Part shown: piece after piece, positions 34,927-43,877 of the stretch
Layout: each line of letters starts with the position of its first letter
Numbering within the stretch: position 1 is the stretch's first letter
Assembly: GCA_903907925.1 (NCBI GenBank)
Contig: CAIVQB010000016.1
Location: 1-61,306, forward strand
Source: an uncultured Verrucomicrobiota bacterium
GTDB taxonomy: Bacteria; Verrucomicrobiota; Verrucomicrobiia; Limisphaerales; UBA9464
Reading direction: 5' to 3'
DNA length: 61,306 nucleotides
Notes under the pieces: model-generated
What the model was told of the DNA's origin: nothing
Databases searched by the model: none
Seen by the model: only the letters and a program-made list of their open reading frames with translations
Translations under genes and position numbers: made by a program

Positions 34927-36324
34927 ATGAACGTCGATCTGCTCATTTCGGTGGCTGCCAAGATCGGCCTCGCGGCCCTGCTGGTGCTGTTGAACGGCTT
35001 CTTCGTCGCCGCGGAGCTCGCGCTGGTGAAGATCCGCGAGGCTCAACTCGACGCGTTGGTGGCCCGTGGACGCCGGGGTTCGCGCATCGCCCGCGCCCTC
35101 AAGTCCAACATCAACACCGCGATCAGCGCCACCCAGCTCGGCGTCACCGTCGTCAGCCTGGCTTTGGGACGGTTCGTCGAGCCCGTCGCTGAACAGGCCG
35201 CCGCACCACTGCTCGGGCGCCTCGGCCTGGCCCATCATGTCTGGCTCTTCGACGTGGTTTCGTGGCTGGCGTTTCTCACCACCACCTTTGTCCTGATCAT
35301 CGCCGGTGAAATGGTGCCCAAGGCCATTGCTCTCCGGAAAACGGAAGCGGTGACCCTCGGCGTCGCGCTCCCGTTGAAATTGTTCCTGAGGGCCACTCAC
35401 CCGCTGATCTCGTTGATCGACACCACGGCCCGGTGGCTGCTCCACGTGCTGGGGATCGATGCGGGGCTGGGCGAAGGCGCGCATTCTGAGGAGGAACTGC
35501 GGCTGATGTTCCTGTCCGGTCGACGCACGGGTGCCAGCCCGGGTCCGAGTTCCGGTCCGTCCGGGAGCGCGGATCTCGGCCGGGAGTTGGTGCTGAACGC
35601 GCTGGATCTCCGACGCCGGGTCGTCGCCGAAGTGATGCGCCCGCGCCGGGAGATCACCTGCCTCAGCACCACCTTCAGTCTCGCCGAATGCCTCGAACTG
35701 GCGGAACGCACTCGCTACAGCCGCTTTCCGCTGTGTGAAGACGGCAACCTCGACCGGACGCTGGGCATTGTTCATTTCAAGGACCTGTTCGCCCTTCGAC
35801 ATCAGGCGAAAACCGGCGCCGATCTGAAGTCCGTGGCGCGTCCGCTGATCTATCTGCCCGAAACCGCGCGCCTTGAAAAACTCCTGCAGCGGTTTCTCGA
35901 CCGCAAACTGCACTTTGCATTGGTGGTCGATGAATACGGGGGGACGACCGGCATGGTGACACTGGAAAACGTCCTCGAGGAACTCGTGGGACAGATCCAG
36001 GACGAGTTCGATCACGAGAAACCCCGGATCCTGGTTCGAGGTGAAGCGGAATGGGAACTCGACGGCACCCTGCCGCTTTTTGAACTGGAGGAACTCTCGG
36101 GCGAATCGCTCGCCGCACCCGACATCACCACCGTCAGCGGCTGGGTGACCCGGCAATTGAACGGCTTTCCGCGCCGCAGCGATCGGGTTCCGGTGGGCGA
36201 GTTCGATTTGATCGTCGAGGAACTCGATGGACTCCGCGTCTCGCGACTGCGCCTGGTCCGACGTCCGCCGCCCACACGCCCGCCGGATTCAACCGGTAAC
36301 GTCGAGCCGGTCAATCCGGGTTGA
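34927..36324 (+). CDS. CNNM/HlyC-CorC family protein, copy 3
   Basis: The 465-residue paralogue starts MNVDLLISVAAKIGLAALLV, with the classical LNGFFVAAELALVKIRE segment of DUF21. CBS domains contain VMRPRREITCLSTTFSL and VVDEYGGTTGMVTLENVLEE; the C-terminal HlyC/CorC domain has WELDGTLPLFELEEL. A Gly/Ser/Pro insertion (TGASPGPSSGPSGSADLG, about residue 200) lies before the first CBS. It follows copy 2 by 28 bp. Its stop overlaps the convergent DUF422 gene by 14 bp. Confidence 0.9.
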   Translation: MNVDLLISVAAKIGLAALLVLLNGFFVAAELALVKIREAQLDALVARGRRGSRIARALKSNINTAISATQLGVTVVSLALGRFVEPVAEQAAAPLLGRLGLAHHVWLFDVVSWLAFLTTTFVLIIAGEMVPKAIALRKTEAVTLGVALPLKLFLRATHPLISLIDTTARWLLHVLGIDAGLGEGAHSEEELRLMFLSGRRTGASPGPSSGPSGSADLGRELVLNALDLRRRVVAEVMRPRREITCLSTTFSLAECLELAERTRYSRFPLCEDGNLDRTLGIVHFKDLFALRHQAKTGADLKSVARPLIYLPETARLEKLLQRFLDRKLHFALVVDEYGGTTGMVTLENVLEELVGQIQDEFDHEKPRILVRGEAEWELDGTLPLFELEELSGESLAAPDITTVSGWVTRQLNGFPRRSDRVPVGEFDLIVEELDGLRVSRLRLVRRPPPTRPPDSTGNVEPVNPG

Positions 36325-37246
36325 GCACGTCCGGGTCTGATCCCGATTGGGAAGAAGTCACGCCCGTCGACAGCGGCTCCGGTACAGTTCGACGGGCGCC
36401 ACGGACCGAAACCAGGGCCAGGACCAGCCCGCCCACGACCAAACACACCGCCACCCCAACAGAACCCTCACCCACTGCAGTTCCGGCGAGTTGCAGGAGC
36501 AGAAGAAGGTTCAACACCAGGGGATGCCAGTCGGTCGGCTGTCGGATCGGTTGTTTGTTGAGCAACCAGGGCGTGGTGAAGCCGTAGAGAATCAACGAGG
36601 TCAGGCCCCATCCCAGAAACGTCACCCACGGCGCTCCCGCCCAGACCACGGTGCCGGGCTGCGATTCCCACCGCCACCACTGACGCGATTGGGCCACTGA
36701 TTCAATGGCCACCGCCCACAGCAGGGTGAAACCGGTCGCCAGAGCCATCACCCACAGGCCATAGAACGGGTTGCGCCGCAGAGATCGGAGCATCAATCGG
36801 GCAATGCCGCGACAGGTCGGGGTAAGCGTGACCCAAACACAAACCAATCCCCACGGAACTCCTCCCGGCAGTTGGAATCCAAAAAACGGACTAAATCCTC
36901 GGCGCCCAAAGGGAATATCGGTCATCGCACCGATCCACAGGATGAGCCAGGAAACCCCGGCCGAAATCCCCGCCACCGCGACGACGTTCTGAAAGGGCAA
37001 CCGGCGGGCCAGACCGATCAGCGCACTGGCGGCAGCGAACCACCAGACCAAGGCATCGATGCCCGGCAGCACGAGGCTACGAGGAAGGCGCAGGAAACCG
37101 GAAACGCAGGAAACCGCGACCGCGGCCACCACGAGTCCAAGAGCCGGCTTGTGCCATCGGTCGAACGCCGGATTGCGCCAGCCCAGAGTTTCACCGGTAT
37201 GGAATTCTCCCGCCACGACACGGATGAAACCATACCCGAACCGCAT
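36311..37246 (-). CDS. DUF422/CruF-like carotenoid biosynthesis membrane protein
   Basis: The protein has about 311 residues and eight membrane segments. Segments WLILWIGAMTDIPFGRRGFS, then PWGLVCVWVTLTP, and the later WWRWESQPGTVVWAGAPWVT followed by FLGWGLTSLILYGF resemble the DUF422 family (P-x-W-x-W, Y-x-x-x-P, NF/FLGW pattern). CruF in that family is a carotenoid 1',2'-hydratase. No other carotenoid gene is present, so the substrate is uncertain. The chosen start is the ATG at 37246 (MRFGYGF). The alternative at 37264 adds six residues. Confidence 0.6.
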   Translation of the reverse strand: MRFGYGFIRVVAGEFHTGETLGWRNPAFDRWHKPALGLVVAAVAVSCVSGFLRLPRSLVLPGIDALVWWFAAASALIGLARRLPFQNVVAVAGISAGVSWLILWIGAMTDIPFGRRGFSPFFGFQLPGGVPWGLVCVWVTLTPTCRGIARLMLRSLRRNPFYGLWVMALATGFTLLWAVAIESVAQSRQWWRWESQPGTVVWAGAPWVTFLGWGLTSLILYGFTTPWLLNKQPIRQPTDWHPLVLNLLLLLQLAGTAVGEGSVGVAVCLVVGGLVLALVSVRGARRTVPEPLSTGVTSSQSGSDPDVLNPD

Positions 37247-37321
37247 TGGACAATTCCGGCGCACTTCGCGTTCTTTCTCCCGGATTTACGACGAGACCCC
37301 TTGAGCTATGCTGGATCCACA

Positions 37322-37600
37322 ATGAAATCCGCCTACGAACTCGCCATGGAGCGGCTGAGCCAGTCCGCCCCGTCCAAAAGCCTCACCAAGGACCAGAAGA
37401 CCCAGATGGCCGAGGTGGAGTCCGTTTACAAAGCGCGGATCGCCGAACGGGAACTGGCGGCACAGGACGAAGTCACCGCCGCCCAGGCCGCCGGCGATTT
37501 CCGGAAGGCGGAAAAAATCCGCCAACAATTCGTCGACGACCGCCACCGCCTCGAAACCGAACGCGACGCAAAGAAAGACCGAATCCGCAGCGAAGGATGA
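37322..37600 (+). CDS. small conserved coiled-coil protein
   Basis: The 92-residue charged protein starts MKSAYELAMERLSQSAPSKS and continues with helical heptads (DQKTQMAEVESVYKARIAER, AAGDFRKAEKIRQQFVDDRH) rich in Lys, Arg and Glu. No signal peptide or membrane segment is present. Similar short proteins beginning MKTAYELAMERL occur in Planctomycetota and Verrucomicrobiota, from memory, with no known function. Its stop codon is directly followed by the tandem repeat at 37602. Confidence 0.75.
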   Translation: MKSAYELAMERLSQSAPSKSLTKDQKTQMAEVESVYKARIAERELAAQDEVTAAQAAGDFRKAEKIRQQFVDDRHRLETERDAKKDRIRSEG

Positions 37601-37601
37601 A

Positions 37602-37770
37602 TGTGGAGTGCGCCGGCAGAGCGCAGCGTCGACGGCGCTATGGAACCGAGCACGGAATCAAATCGCCCGACAACCACCGAACATCGCAAATACCGCTGCT
37701 CTCACCTGCCTGGGAACACGGTGACCCGTTTCACAGCGGCGTGGCGCTTCGCTTCCCGCCGCGCTCCATA
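37602..37770. repeat. REP-like composite repeat, copy 1
   Basis: A 169-bp copy contains unit A (37602-37647) and the inverted unit B (37733-37770), joined by a spacer reading aatcaaatcgcccgacaacc. It repeats at 37789-37957 with only a handful of differences, offset 187 bp, the copies being separated by 18 bp. Unit B is a diverged inverted copy of unit A. Confidence 0.85.
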
Positions 37771-37788
37771 GTCCGCGCGCCACCCCAT

Positions 37789-37957
37789 TGTGGAGTGCGC
37801 CGGCAAAGCGCAGCGTCGACGGCGCTATGGAACCGGGCTCGGAATCAAATCGCCCGACAACCGCCGAACATCGCAAGTACCGCTGCTCCCACCTGCCTGG
37901 GAACACGGTGACCCGTTTCACAGCGGCGTGGCGCTTCGCTTCCCGCCGCGCTCCATA
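37789..37957. repeat. REP-like composite repeat, copy 2
   Basis: This second copy has unit A (37789-37834) and B (37920-37957). Its last 40 bp encode the C-terminal 'MERGGKRSATPL' of the NUDIX gene on the minus strand, so the repeat supplies that gene's stop codon. Confidence 0.85.
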
Positions 37958-38739
37958 GATTGGTTCAGGAAGTGGGATAGGGCGGCCACGACGAGGGCGT
38001 GGCGGATCCGGCCGCTCGCCATGAGGGCGGGAACTTCAGTCACCGGGATCAACCGTGTGACGACGTCTTCGGCGGCGTCGAGTTCGACCGGATGACGGAG
38101 TTCGCAGTTCTCGACGAGCACGGTGTAACAGGTGTTCGTCTGGATGGCCGGATTGGGATAGACGCTGCCGATGAGCCGGGCCGAGTCGCCTTCGTAGCCG
38201 GTTTCTTCACGAAGTTCGCGCAGTCCGGCAGCCACTGGATCCGATTCGTCGGCATCCATCATTCCTCCCGGGATCTCCAACTCGACGGTGTTGGTGCCAT
38301 GTCGGAACTGGTCGATCATCACCAACTGGCCGTCGCGGGTCAGGGCCACCACGTTGACCCAATTCACGCATTCGATGGCGAGCAGATCGTGTTCCGTGCC
38401 GGTCCGCGGATTGATCTTTCGATCCGAACGAATCCGAAAAATCCGATGATCGGCGATCGGCGTCGATGCGATGGTTTTCCACGGACGCACTGTGGAACCC
38501 GCAAACGAAGACTCCGGAACAATCGTTGGCGCAGGAGCCGAAACCCCAAGTCCCGCGGCCTGAGCAGCCCAACCGCCTGCCATGAGGCGCAGCAAATGAG
38601 TCAGTGCCTCATCGTACGACCGGCCCTTGGTGTCGGCCAGTTGATGCGCCCGCCGATCCAACTGGCGGGCCATTTCGAGGGATCCCTGCGGCGGGCAACC
38701 GAGTCGGATCAGCAGCGGGGCGATCTCCTCCGGCGTCAT
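37918..38739 (-). CDS. NUDIX hydrolase with repeat-derived C-terminus
   Basis: The 273-residue protein has an N-terminal helical region (about 1-70) and a NUDIX domain from about residue 85. The NUDIX box reads GGMMDADESDPVAAGLRELR then EETGYEG, matching GX5EX7REUXEEXGU. VVALTRDGQLVMIDQFRHGT before it resembles ADP-ribose/ADP-sugar pyrophosphatases. These enzymes hydrolyse nucleoside diphosphates linked to other groups. The last dozen residues (MERGGKRSATPL) are encoded in the REP-like unit at 37920-37957; the original gene end was probably near LSHFLNQS. Confidence 0.9.
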   Translation of the reverse strand: MTPEEIAPLLIRLGCPPQGSLEMARQLDRRAHQLADTKGRSYDEALTHLLRLMAGGWAAQAAGLGVSAPAPTIVPESSFAGSTVRPWKTIASTPIADHRIFRIRSDRKINPRTGTEHDLLAIECVNWVNVVALTRDGQLVMIDQFRHGTNTVELEIPGGMMDADESDPVAAGLRELREETGYEGDSARLIGSVYPNPAIQTNTCYTVLVENCELRHPVELDAAEDVVTRLIPVTEVPALMASGRIRHALVVAALSHFLNQSMERGGKRSATPL

Positions 38740-38761
38740 GGCGTTGGAGCGAAAGCCTGCC

Positions 38762-39295
38762 TCAGGCGATCGTCGCGCGATCCACGATGCGGACCGATTC
38801 CACGCCCTGGCGTTGGACGGGCCGGCTGCGTTCCCCGCCGCCTGCGACCCGCGTTTCCACCGAACCCAGCGCCTTCAACACCTCGTCACCCTTGATGAGG
38901 CGTCCGAAGGCGGTGTACTGGCGGTCGAGGAAGGTGGCGTCACCGAGGCAGATGAAGAACTGGCTGCCGGCGGAATCGGGACTCGCCGACCGGGCCATGG
39001 AAATGACGCCAAACTGGTGCGACTTGGCGTTAAACTCGGCCTTGATCTTGTACCCGGGATCGCCGGTGCCCCAGCGGGCTTCCGACTTGGCATCCTTGGT
39101 CAGTGGATCCCCGCCCTGGACCATGAATCCCTTCACGATCCGGTGGAACGCGGTCCCGTCATAGAACCCTTCCTTGGCGAGTTTCTTGAAGTTTTCGACG
39201 GTCTTGGGGGCCACATCGGACCAGAACTCAAGAACCAGATCGCCGAGGGCGGTCTTGAGGATGGCGACTTCGGCGGCGGGGGCGGGGGCACTCAT
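38762..39295 (-). CDS. cyclophilin-type peptidyl-prolyl isomerase, cytoplasmic
   Basis: The 177-residue enzyme has the cyclophilin fold: ILKTALGDLVLEFWSDVAPK, GFYDGTAFHRIVKGFMVQGG with the catalytic FHRIVKGFM region, then QFGVISMARSASPDSAGSQF and FICLGD. It accelerates cis-trans isomerisation of X-Pro bonds during folding. No signal peptide is present. It is 45 bp downstream of a second, exported cyclophilin on the same strand and 23 bp upstream of the NUDIX gene. Confidence 0.93.
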   Translation of the reverse strand: MSAPAPAAEVAILKTALGDLVLEFWSDVAPKTVENFKKLAKEGFYDGTAFHRIVKGFMVQGGDPLTKDAKSEARWGTGDPGYKIKAEFNAKSHQFGVISMARSASPDSAGSQFFICLGDATFLDRQYTAFGRLIKGDEVLKALGSVETRVAGGGERSRPVQRQGVESVRIVDRATIA

Positions 39296-39339
39296 GAAGG
39301 CAAAAGGGGACGGTTGAAGAATCGGGAATGAAGGCGGGT

Positions 39340-39942
39340 TTACTTGAGGCTGCTCAGGGGGACGATCTTGATGGATTCGACTGAGACGCGGGTGATCGGC
39401 TTGCTGCCGTTGACCGGTGCTTTTTCGAGTTTGTCCAAGACGTCGTCGCCTTTGATCAGCTTGCCAAAGGTTGTGTACTGGCCGTCCAAATGGGGCTTCG
39501 TGGAGAAACAGATGAAGAACTGGCTGCCGGCGGAATCCACATCCCGCGAGCGCGCCATCGAAGCCACACCGCGGACATGCTTCCGTTCGTTGAACTCGGC
39601 CTTGATCTTGTAGCCCGGATCGCCGCTGCCCCAGCGGGCTTCCATGGTCGGATCCTTGGTCAGCGGATCGCCCAGTTGGATCATGAAGTCGGGAATGAGG
39701 CGATGGGACGCCGTACCGTCATAGAAACCCTGGCGGGCGAGCTTCTTGAAGTTCTCGACCGTGTTGGGGGCCACTTCGGGCCAGAATTCGAGGACGATCT
39801 GCCCCAAATCCTTGAAGGTGATGACGGCAACTTCGGCGTCCGGCTTGGCGGCTTTGGCATCCTTGGCCGGGGCATCGGCCGCGGAGGCGGTCATGCCGGC
39901 GAGGCCGAGGCACAAGAGGGTGGCGAGAATCAATCGTTTCAT
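39340..39942 (-). CDS. cyclophilin-type peptidyl-prolyl isomerase, exported
   Basis: From the ATG at 39942 the protein has 200 residues with a signal peptide (MKRLILATLLCLGLAGMTAS, cut near ASAA). The linker KDAKAAKPDAEV precedes a cyclophilin domain with FYDGTASHRLIPDFMIQLGD (FHR is SHR here), SMARSRDVDSAGSQFFICF. It would act in the periplasm. It is paralogous to the next gene; the pair may have arisen by duplication, one gaining export. The frame extends to 40023, but upstream residues are not signal-like. Confidence 0.92.
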   Translation of the reverse strand: MKRLILATLLCLGLAGMTASAADAPAKDAKAAKPDAEVAVITFKDLGQIVLEFWPEVAPNTVENFKKLARQGFYDGTASHRLIPDFMIQLGDPLTKDPTMEARWGSGDPGYKIKAEFNERKHVRGVASMARSRDVDSAGSQFFICFSTKPHLDGQYTTFGKLIKGDDVLDKLEKAPVNGSKPITRVSVESIKIVPLSSLK

Positions 39943-40088
39943 GGCGGGCGGAAGAAGCCACAGGCCCGGTTCCGTGTCACGCCCGGAGTTGTGTCCCACC
40001 CACCACGCCCGCTTCCCCATCACCGCGGATGATTTGGTCCGGTGCCAATTTTCCTGCCTCCTGCCGATTCAATGCTATCCTCCGCGGG

Positions 40089-40559
40089 ATGAATTTCAGG
40101 AACCGGTGTCGCCCGCTCCGCCTGCTGCTGGGCGTTCTCGCGATCGGGGGCATTGTCCTGGGCTGTCGCATGCAACACCCTCTACACACGCCACCCGTGT
40201 CCGGAATTCTCGCCCCCTGTCCCTCGTCGCCGAACTGCGTTTGCAGCCAGGATCCTGATTCCGATCACCAGATCGCACCGCTCGCGTTCACGGACTCACC
40301 GGATGCAGCCTGGATCCGGTTGAAGCGCGTCGTGGGCGAATTCCCTCGAACGCGGATCGTCGAGGAGCGACCCGACTACCTCCGCGCGGAATTCACCACG
40401 GCGATTCTGCGGTTCGTGGACGATGTCGAATTCCTCATGGACGGACCCGGCCGCCGCATTCAAGTCCGATCGGCCTCGCGGGTCGGACATTCCGATCTCG
40501 GCGCCAACCGCGAGCGGGTGGAGCAACTGCGGGCCGCATTTGAAACGCAGGGGCGGTGA
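40089..40559 (+). CDS. DUF1499 lipoprotein
   Basis: The 156-residue protein begins with an N-terminal signal and lipobox (LLLGVLAIGGIVLGC). The DUF1499 motif CPSSPNCVCSQ lies near residue 45, and the family body ends with EFLMDGPGRRIQVRSASRVG. Its function is unknown; it would sit in the membrane of the periplasm. The ATG at 40089 is used, since upstream residues (to 40029) are unconserved. It diverges from the cyclophilin genes. Confidence 0.85.
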   Translation: MNFRNRCRPLRLLLGVLAIGGIVLGCRMQHPLHTPPVSGILAPCPSSPNCVCSQDPDSDHQIAPLAFTDSPDAAWIRLKRVVGEFPRTRIVEERPDYLRAEFTTAILRFVDDVEFLMDGPGRRIQVRSASRVGHSDLGANRERVEQLRAAFETQGR

Positions 40560-40562
40560 CCT

Positions 40563-40669
40563 GGTAGGGCGAAGCTCCTGCCGAGCCGAGTGCGGAGTAC
40601 GACATGGTACGCCCCCAAGTGTGGTGGAATCCGTCCGTCCACCCGGCTCACTCGGAAGTTCGCCCTACC
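40563..40669. repeat. palindromic intergenic element
   Basis: Arms ggtagggcgaa (40563-40573) and ttcgccctacc (40659-40669) are exact reverse complements. Inner parts (gccgagccgagtg and cacccggctcactcgg) are also partly complementary. It lies between the DUF1499 gene and the RND pump, both ending here (convergent), so it may act as a bidirectional end or be a REP-like element. The remaining gap to 40754 holds no gene. Confidence 0.7.
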
Positions 40670-40754
40670 GGGTCGGAGTTCAGCGTTTACGCGGTTCGGG
40701 GAGCCACGTCGATCCCGTCTGAATCCCACCCCGCCTCCGCCCCACCCCTCCGGT

Positions 40755-43700
40755 TTAGGCGTGGTGGGGCTTCAATGGAGCTCCAGTCGGCGCCCGGGTC
40801 CCGGAGCGCGAGCTTCCCGCGTCCCGATTGAGCAGGAGATAGAAGGTGGGCAGCACGAGCAGGGTCAACGGTGTCGCGCTGAGCAGGCCGCCGATGATGA
40901 CCAACGCCAGCGGACGCTGCGTCTCAGAGCCAATGCCGTGGCTGAGCGCCATCGGCAGCAACCCCAGCATCGCCAGCATGGCGGTCATCAACACCGTCCG
41001 GAGCCGGACCATCGCCCCATGACGCACCGCCTCCAGGGCGCTGGAGCCTTCTTCCACCAATTGATTGAAACAACTCACCATGACCACTCCGTTCAACACC
41101 GCCTGACCGAACAGGGCGATGAATCCGATGGCCGCGCTCACGCTGAGCGGAATTCCAGTGACCCACAGCATCACGATCCCGCCCACCACGGCGAAGGGCA
41201 CGTTCAGCAGGATGAGGATCGCGCTCTTGACCGATTGAAAGGTGTTGAAGAGGAGCAGGAAGATGAGGAACACGCTGATGGGAATAATCAGGATGAGCCG
41301 TTTCATCGCCCGCTGCTGATTTTCAAATTCCCCGCTCCAGGTCACGAGGTACCCGTCAGGCAGTTTCAGCCCGGCCACCCGTGCCTGCATGTCGGCCACC
41401 ACGCTCCCCATGTCGCGTCCGTGGATGAACACGCCGACCGCCTTCACCCGGGTTCCATTTTCGCGGCTGATGTTCATCGCCCCGCTGGTGATCTTGAACT
41501 CCGCCAATTGCGACAACGGCACGTGCGATCCGTTCGGCGTATCGACGAGCACCCCTCGCAAATGATCGAGCGCCCGTTCCGGTTCGGCCAGTCGGAGAAC
41601 CACCTTGAAGTGTTTTTCACCCTCCCACAATTCGGTCGCCGCCTTGCCGCCGAGCGCGGTTTCGATCACGTCCTCGACATCCATCACGTTCAGTCCGTAA
41701 CGGCCGGCGGCCGCCCGGTCGACGTCGATGACCGTCTGAGGCACCTCACCCGCGCGATCGACAAAGGCACGCGCCACTCCCGGCACGTCCGAGATTTTCC
41801 GAATGATGGTGTCGACCTGCTGTTGGAGAATCGTCGAATCCTCGCCGAACACCTTGATCACCACCTGACCATCAATCTGGGAAATACTCTCCAGAACATT
41901 GTCGCGGATCGGTTGGGAGAAGCTGGTTTCCAGGCCGGGCAGCGAATCGAGTGCCCGATCGAGTTGTTCCAGGATTTTTTCCTTGGTCATTCCCGGCCGC
42001 CATTGGTCGGCGGGTTTCATGTCGACGAAGCATTCGAGCATGTTGATGGGCTTCGGATCCGTTCCGTCCTCCGGCCGGCCCGCCTTGGAAATCACCGTGT
42101 TGATCTCGGGCACGGTGCGGATAAGCCGGCGCATCTGGGCGCATCGCACCCGTGCTTCCTCGACCGAAACACCGGCGGGCAGGGTCGTGTTGACCCAGAT
42201 CGTTCCCTCGTTGAGTTCGGGGAGGAATTCCGTCCCCAGTTGCGTCGCCAATGCGAGCGCCCCGATGAGACCCAACCCGGCAATGCCCAACACCGGCCGC
42301 CAATGGATCAGGCTCCATTCGAGGATCGGTCGGTAGGCCGCCTTGGCCGTCCGGACCAGCCGGTTGTCCTCATGCGGAAGCGGCTTGCGCAGCAGGAAAT
42401 AACAGAGCAACGGCACGACGGTCAGGGAGAAGATCAGCGATCCCACCAGGGCGCTGGTCACCGTCCAGGCCATCGGCGCGAAGATGCGTCCCTCATGGCG
42501 TTGCAGGGTGAAAATCGGCAGATGCGACGCGATGATGATCAGCATCGAAAAGAACGTGGGCTTCCCCACCTCGGAGGCCGCCCTTTGGATCGCCTCACGA
42601 AACCGGGCCGGTGAACTGCGATACTCGGTCCGGCTTTCGCTCAAATGACGGAAGATGTTTTCCACCACGATCACCGCGCCATCGACGATGATGCCGAAAT
42701 CAATGGCGCCGAGGGACAGCAGGTTGGCCGGGATGCCGCGCCAGGTCAGTCCGATGAAGGTGGCCAGGAGCGACAGCGGAATCATCAACGCCACGATCAG
42801 CGCGGCGCGAAGGTTTCCCAGGAACAACAAAAGCACCGCGGTCACCAGGAATGCCCCCTCCAGCAGATTGTGGAACACCGTGTGGAGGGTGGTGTCGATC
42901 AGCCAGGTCCGGTCGTAGTAAGGAACCACCTGAACGCCCTTGGGCAGAATCCGCGAATTCAACAACGCCACCCGCTCCTTCAACGCCGTCAACACATCGG
43001 ACGGATTCTCCCCTTTTCGCATCAGGACAATGCCGGATACGATGTCATCCACACCATCCTGCCCCACGATTCCCTCTCGTGGGATGGCCGCCACCGCGAC
43101 CTTCGCGACGTCCTTCACCCGGACTGGCGTCCCGTTTTTGGCCGAGACCACAATGTCCCCGATGTCCTCCATCGACCGCAGCAGGCCGACGCCGCGGATC
43201 AGGTACTGCTGGGCACCCCGGTCAACTTTGCTGCCGCCAACGTTGGCGTTGCCGCGGCCCAACGCGGTGAACAATTGTTGCAGCGGAATCTCGTAAAACC
43301 GGAGCCGGGCGAGGTCGGGGTTCACCTCGTAGGTCTTGATCAGGCCGCCCAGGCTGACGATGTCCGCCACGCCGGGAACCATCCGCAACTGCCGCTCGAC
43401 CACCCAATCCTGGAGACTCCGGAGATCCCGCGGCGACTGGGCATCGCCGCGCAGCCGGAACCGGTAGATCTCACCAATCGCCGTCGACAACGGACCCAAC
43501 TGCGGCTGAACCCCCACCGGCAAATCGGCTCCCTGGAGGCGTTCCAGAACCTGTTGCCGGGCGAAATAGTCGGTCACCTTCTCGTCAAAGGTGAGCATCA
43601 TGAAACACAGCCCGGATTGGGTGTGGGAAAACAGCCGGACCTGGTGGGGCAATCCGCTCAGCGCGATCTCGAGCGGGATCGTCACCTGTTTCTCCACTTC

Positions 43701-43877
43701 CTCCGGGGCGCGGCCGGGATAGAGGGCGATGACGTTGACCTGGATGTCCGAGACGTCGGGGAACGCCTCGATCGGCAGGGATTTGAAGGCGGCAACTCCA
43801 CCAGCCACGAACAACGTCGCAAGGAGCAACGTCAGCAATGGCTGGTGCAGCGAAAACGCAATGAGCTTACGGATCAT
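40755..43877 (-). CDS. heavy-metal-type RND efflux pump, second copy (CzcA/CusA-like)
   Basis: The 1040-residue inner-membrane pump starts MIRKLIAFSLHQPLLTLLLA. It has two periplasmic domain sets and 12 membrane segments. The HME proton-relay motif in TM4 is AIDFGIIVDGAVIVVENIF. SLPIEAFPDVSDIQVNVIAL at the N-terminus is the standard CzcA/CusA feature. It exports metal cations through the adaptor and TolC-type channel. It is the last gene of the operon and follows its paralogue by 182 bp; the frame is open to 44018 without conserved residues. Confidence 0.92.
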   Translation of the reverse strand: MIRKLIAFSLHQPLLTLLLATLFVAGGVAAFKSLPIEAFPDVSDIQVNVIALYPGRAPEEVEKQVTIPLEIALSGLPHQVRLFSHTQSGLCFMMLTFDEKVTDYFARQQVLERLQGADLPVGVQPQLGPLSTAIGEIYRFRLRGDAQSPRDLRSLQDWVVERQLRMVPGVADIVSLGGLIKTYEVNPDLARLRFYEIPLQQLFTALGRGNANVGGSKVDRGAQQYLIRGVGLLRSMEDIGDIVVSAKNGTPVRVKDVAKVAVAAIPREGIVGQDGVDDIVSGIVLMRKGENPSDVLTALKERVALLNSRILPKGVQVVPYYDRTWLIDTTLHTVFHNLLEGAFLVTAVLLLFLGNLRAALIVALMIPLSLLATFIGLTWRGIPANLLSLGAIDFGIIVDGAVIVVENIFRHLSESRTEYRSSPARFREAIQRAASEVGKPTFFSMLIIIASHLPIFTLQRHEGRIFAPMAWTVTSALVGSLIFSLTVVPLLCYFLLRKPLPHEDNRLVRTAKAAYRPILEWSLIHWRPVLGIAGLGLIGALALATQLGTEFLPELNEGTIWVNTTLPAGVSVEEARVRCAQMRRLIRTVPEINTVISKAGRPEDGTDPKPINMLECFVDMKPADQWRPGMTKEKILEQLDRALDSLPGLETSFSQPIRDNVLESISQIDGQVVIKVFGEDSTILQQQVDTIIRKISDVPGVARAFVDRAGEVPQTVIDVDRAAAGRYGLNVMDVEDVIETALGGKAATELWEGEKHFKVVLRLAEPERALDHLRGVLVDTPNGSHVPLSQLAEFKITSGAMNISRENGTRVKAVGVFIHGRDMGSVVADMQARVAGLKLPDGYLVTWSGEFENQQRAMKRLILIIPISVFLIFLLLFNTFQSVKSAILILLNVPFAVVGGIVMLWVTGIPLSVSAAIGFIALFGQAVLNGVVMVSCFNQLVEEGSSALEAVRHGAMVRLRTVLMTAMLAMLGLLPMALSHGIGSETQRPLALVIIGGLLSATPLTLLVLPTFYLLLNRDAGSSRSGTRAPTGAPLKPHHA

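Noticed and set aside
37602-37957. Possible CRISPR repeats
   Set aside because: Only two copies, 169 bp long and nearly identical throughout; no spacer structure.
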